Assembly (NCBI GenBank): GCA_023396535.1
Contig: JAEWWD010000139.1
Span: 1 to 8,679 of the forward strand
DNA: 8,679 nt
Direction of reading: 5' to 3'
Source: Bacillota bacterium
Lineage (GTDB): Bacteria > Bacillota > Clostridia > Christensenellales > CAG-138
Below the pieces are notes generated by a model, which saw only the letters and a program-made list of their open reading frames with translations, had not been told where the DNA came from and made no database searches. Both the position numbers and the translations under genes were made by a program. Positions 7,145-8,679 of this stretch are shown here, in pieces (position 1 is the stretch's first letter; every line of letters begins with the position of its first letter).

Positions 7145-7171
7145 GTTTTACATACGGGAGGATTTCTGTCG

Positions 7172-8515
7172 TTGATACACGCGTTTACATTTCAAAATCC
7201 AATTGCCGACACTACGAGATATTTGCTGCTGGACGTGGAAAGCGGCGCCTTACATTTGCTGGATGAAGCAGCGTTTCGTGTGGCGCGCGCGCTTGAACTG
7301 GGCGAGGACCCGCTTGCCTCTCTCCCTTCGATAGAAGAGGCGCAGGAAATACTTGAAGAATTCGAAGAGCTTCGCAAGGCGGGCATGTTCGATTCCCCAC
7401 AGCTGAATCCGCCGGAAAACCGGGACAAGACCCAAGTCATTAAATCCATGTGTCTGCACGTTGCGCACGACTGCAACCTGCGCTGCAAATACTGCTTCGC
7501 TTCCACTGGCGAGTTTCACGGGGAGCGGATGCTCATGACCGCCGAGGTCGGCCGCGCCGCGCTTGACTTTCTGATCGCCCGATCCGGCAAACGCAGGCAT
7601 CTGGAAGTGGATTTGTTCGGCGGAGAGCCGCTGATGAACTACGAAGTCCTCAAAGATATCGTAGCCTATGGGCGGGAGCTTGAGCGTATGCACGGCAAGG
7701 TCATCCATTTTACGGTTACGACAAACGGATTGGCGCTTACGCCGGAGCGCATCGATTACCTCAACCGCGAAATGCATAATATCGTACTGAGTCTGGACGG
7801 CCGAAGGGATATTCACGACGAGCTGCGGCCTACAGTCAGCGGAAAAGGCTCTTATGACGCCATAGTGGAGAAAGCGAAAGCGTTGGTCGCCGCAAGGGGG
7901 GACAAGGAGCATTATATTCGCGGTACGTTTACCAATCGCAATCTGGATTTTACCGAGGATGTACGTGCGCTGCAGGAACTCGGATTTGAGCAAATTTCTC
8001 TGGAACCTGTCGTATTGCCGCAGGATAGCCCTTATGCGATAGCTCCTCAGCATGTATCGCGCATCCTTGACGAATATGACAGGCTTGCCGCATATTTGAT
8101 CCGCAGCAGACAGGAAGGGAACTGGTTTAATTTTTTCCATTTCATGCTGGATATGGATAACGGCCCCTGTCTGAAAAAGCGCATTTCAGGGTGTGGCGCA
8201 GGCACGGAATACATTGCGGTAACGCCCGACGGGGATATTTACCCTTGCCACCAGTTCGTCGGCGAAGAGAGTTTCCTTATGGGCAACGTGCTGCGAGGAG
8301 CATTTGACGATGCAATGCAGCGCCCCTTCCAGGGTTGCAATGTCCGAACCAAGCCCGCATGCAGGGATTGCTGGGCAAAGTATTTCTGCAGCGGCGGCTG
8401 TGCGGCGAACGCATGGAAATACAACGGTGATATCCACGTTCCGGATGAGACGACCTGCATATTTGAACGAAAACGTACGGAATGCGCGATCGGCATCAAT
8501 ACGCTGGATAGATAA
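7172..8515 (+). CDS. scfB: SCIFF radical SAM maturase (SPASM domain, thioether-forming)
   Basis: This enzyme family cleaves SAM to a 5'-deoxyadenosyl radical and installs Cys-to-gamma-carbon thioether links in the SCIFF peptide; CteB is the characterised member. I start at TTG 7172, giving 447 residues, because GGGAGG lies 10 bases upstream and the protein then begins (M)IHAFTFQNP, like known maturases. Residues 1-80 fit the N-terminal peptide-recognition (RRE) domain. The [4Fe-4S]-SAM motif C-N-L-R-C-K-Y-C has Cys101, 105 and 108, and LFGGEP at 148-153 is the SAM-binding glycine-rich stretch. The C-terminal SPASM domain is complete: Cys341-X12-Gly354-X4-Cys359, then Cys397-X2-Cys400-X5-Cys406-X3-Cys410, then Cys429, expected to hold two auxiliary clusters. 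Further cysteines are 94, 333, 389 and 438. The protein should be cytoplasmic and oxygen-sensitive. The longer frame from ATG 7103 is rejected because it would translate the hairpins. Confidence 0.95.
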   Translation: MIHAFTFQNPIADTTRYLLLDVESGALHLLDEAAFRVARALELGEDPLASLPSIEEAQEILEEFEELRKAGMFDSPQLNPPENRDKTQVIKSMCLHVAHDCNLRCKYCFASTGEFHGERMLMTAEVGRAALDFLIARSGKRRHLEVDLFGGEPLMNYEVLKDIVAYGRELERMHGKVIHFTVTTNGLALTPERIDYLNREMHNIVLSLDGRRDIHDELRPTVSGKGSYDAIVEKAKALVAARGDKEHYIRGTFTNRNLDFTEDVRALQELGFEQISLEPVVLPQDSPYAIAPQHVSRILDEYDRLAAYLIRSRQEGNWFNFFHFMLDMDNGPCLKKRISGCGAGTEYIAVTPDGDIYPCHQFVGEESFLMGNVLRGAFDDAMQRPFQGCNVRTKPACRDCWAKYFCSGGCAANAWKYNGDIHVPDETTCIFERKRTECAIGINTLDR

Positions 8516-8533
8516 ACGGAAAGGGGAGAGGGG

Positions 8534-8679
8534 ATGCGGCCAGCATATATTAAAGGCGTTGGTGCTTGCCTGATTTGTATGCTGTTGTCTGGCTGCGCGG
8601 GTATGCCGGTCATGAAGCAGGGTATTGCGGGGGAAGCGCCGGGCAGCCGCCCGGAAAAGAGCACCACCCGAGTAGTACT
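8534..8679 (+). CDS. Putative lipoprotein, N-terminal part only
   Basis: The gene starts with ATG 8534, preceded by GGGGAG 5 bases upstream, and runs off the window after 48 codons. The N-terminus is MRPAYIKGVG, a hydrophobic stretch, and the lipobox L-L-S-G-C with Cys21, so it should be exported and lipid-anchored on the outer face of the membrane after signal peptidase II cleavage. The region after Cys21 is a Gly/Pro/charged linker leading to STTRVVL, which looks like the start of a beta-rich domain. GerM-type (GerMN) spore germination lipoproteins often begin their domain with such a strand, but too little is visible to decide. It sits 18 bases after scfB with no terminator between, so co-transcription with the maturase is likely. 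Confidence 0.8.
   Translation, partial: MRPAYIKGVGACLICMLLSGCAGMPVMKQGIAGEAPGSRPEKSTTRVV

Noticed and set aside
7250..8140. 296-codon minus-strand open frame opposite the maturase
   Set aside because: The plus strand carries the complete radical SAM and SPASM motifs; the antisense frame has no family features.

Overview
The window reads as the chromosome of a spore-forming anaerobic Firmicute, most likely class Clostridia. The grounds are a YlbJ-type sporulation membrane protein, a TmcAL tRNA(Met) cytidine acetate ligase, a pta-ackA fermentation pair, and above all a SCIFF peptide with its radical SAM maturase, a pair described as nearly universal in Clostridia. Ribosome binding sites are strong GGAGG types and genes are tightly packed. 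I see no insertion sequence, phage gene, CRISPR array, tRNA or rRNA, and no gene-free stretch longer than about 210 bases.

Left part (1-4466): four genes alternate in strand. A 5'-truncated rqcH (+) converges on ylbJ (-); ylbJ is divergent from a patatin-like esterase gene (+), which converges on tmcAL (-). Both convergent pairs overlap at their stop codons (6 bp and 4 bp), so there is no intergenic room for a terminator. The ylbJ / patatin / ylbM(tmcAL) neighbourhood resembles the ylb region of Bacillus.

Middle (4467-6896): a 212-bp divergent intergenic region carries an extended -10 promoter for pta, with A/T tracts upstream and a small palindrome. pta and ackA follow with a 10-bp gap and form the acetyl-CoA to acetate ATP-generating pathway. 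The divergent neighbour TmcAL is an enzyme family that consumes acetate and ATP to acetylate tRNA.

Right part (6897-8679): only 35 bp after ackA lies a 47-codon SCIFF precursor gene (scfA), too short for ordinary gene calling, followed by two hairpins, the second with a T-tract. Then comes a TTG-initiated SPASM radical SAM maturase (scfB). An 18-bp gap separates scfB from the start of a lipoprotein gene cut by the window edge. The precursor/maturase pair is a ranthipeptide (gamma-thioether) system whose physiological role is, to my knowledge, unresolved. The unusual points here are a seventh cysteine in the precursor, a putative attenuator between precursor and maturase, and direct apposition to pta-ackA without a visible terminator.
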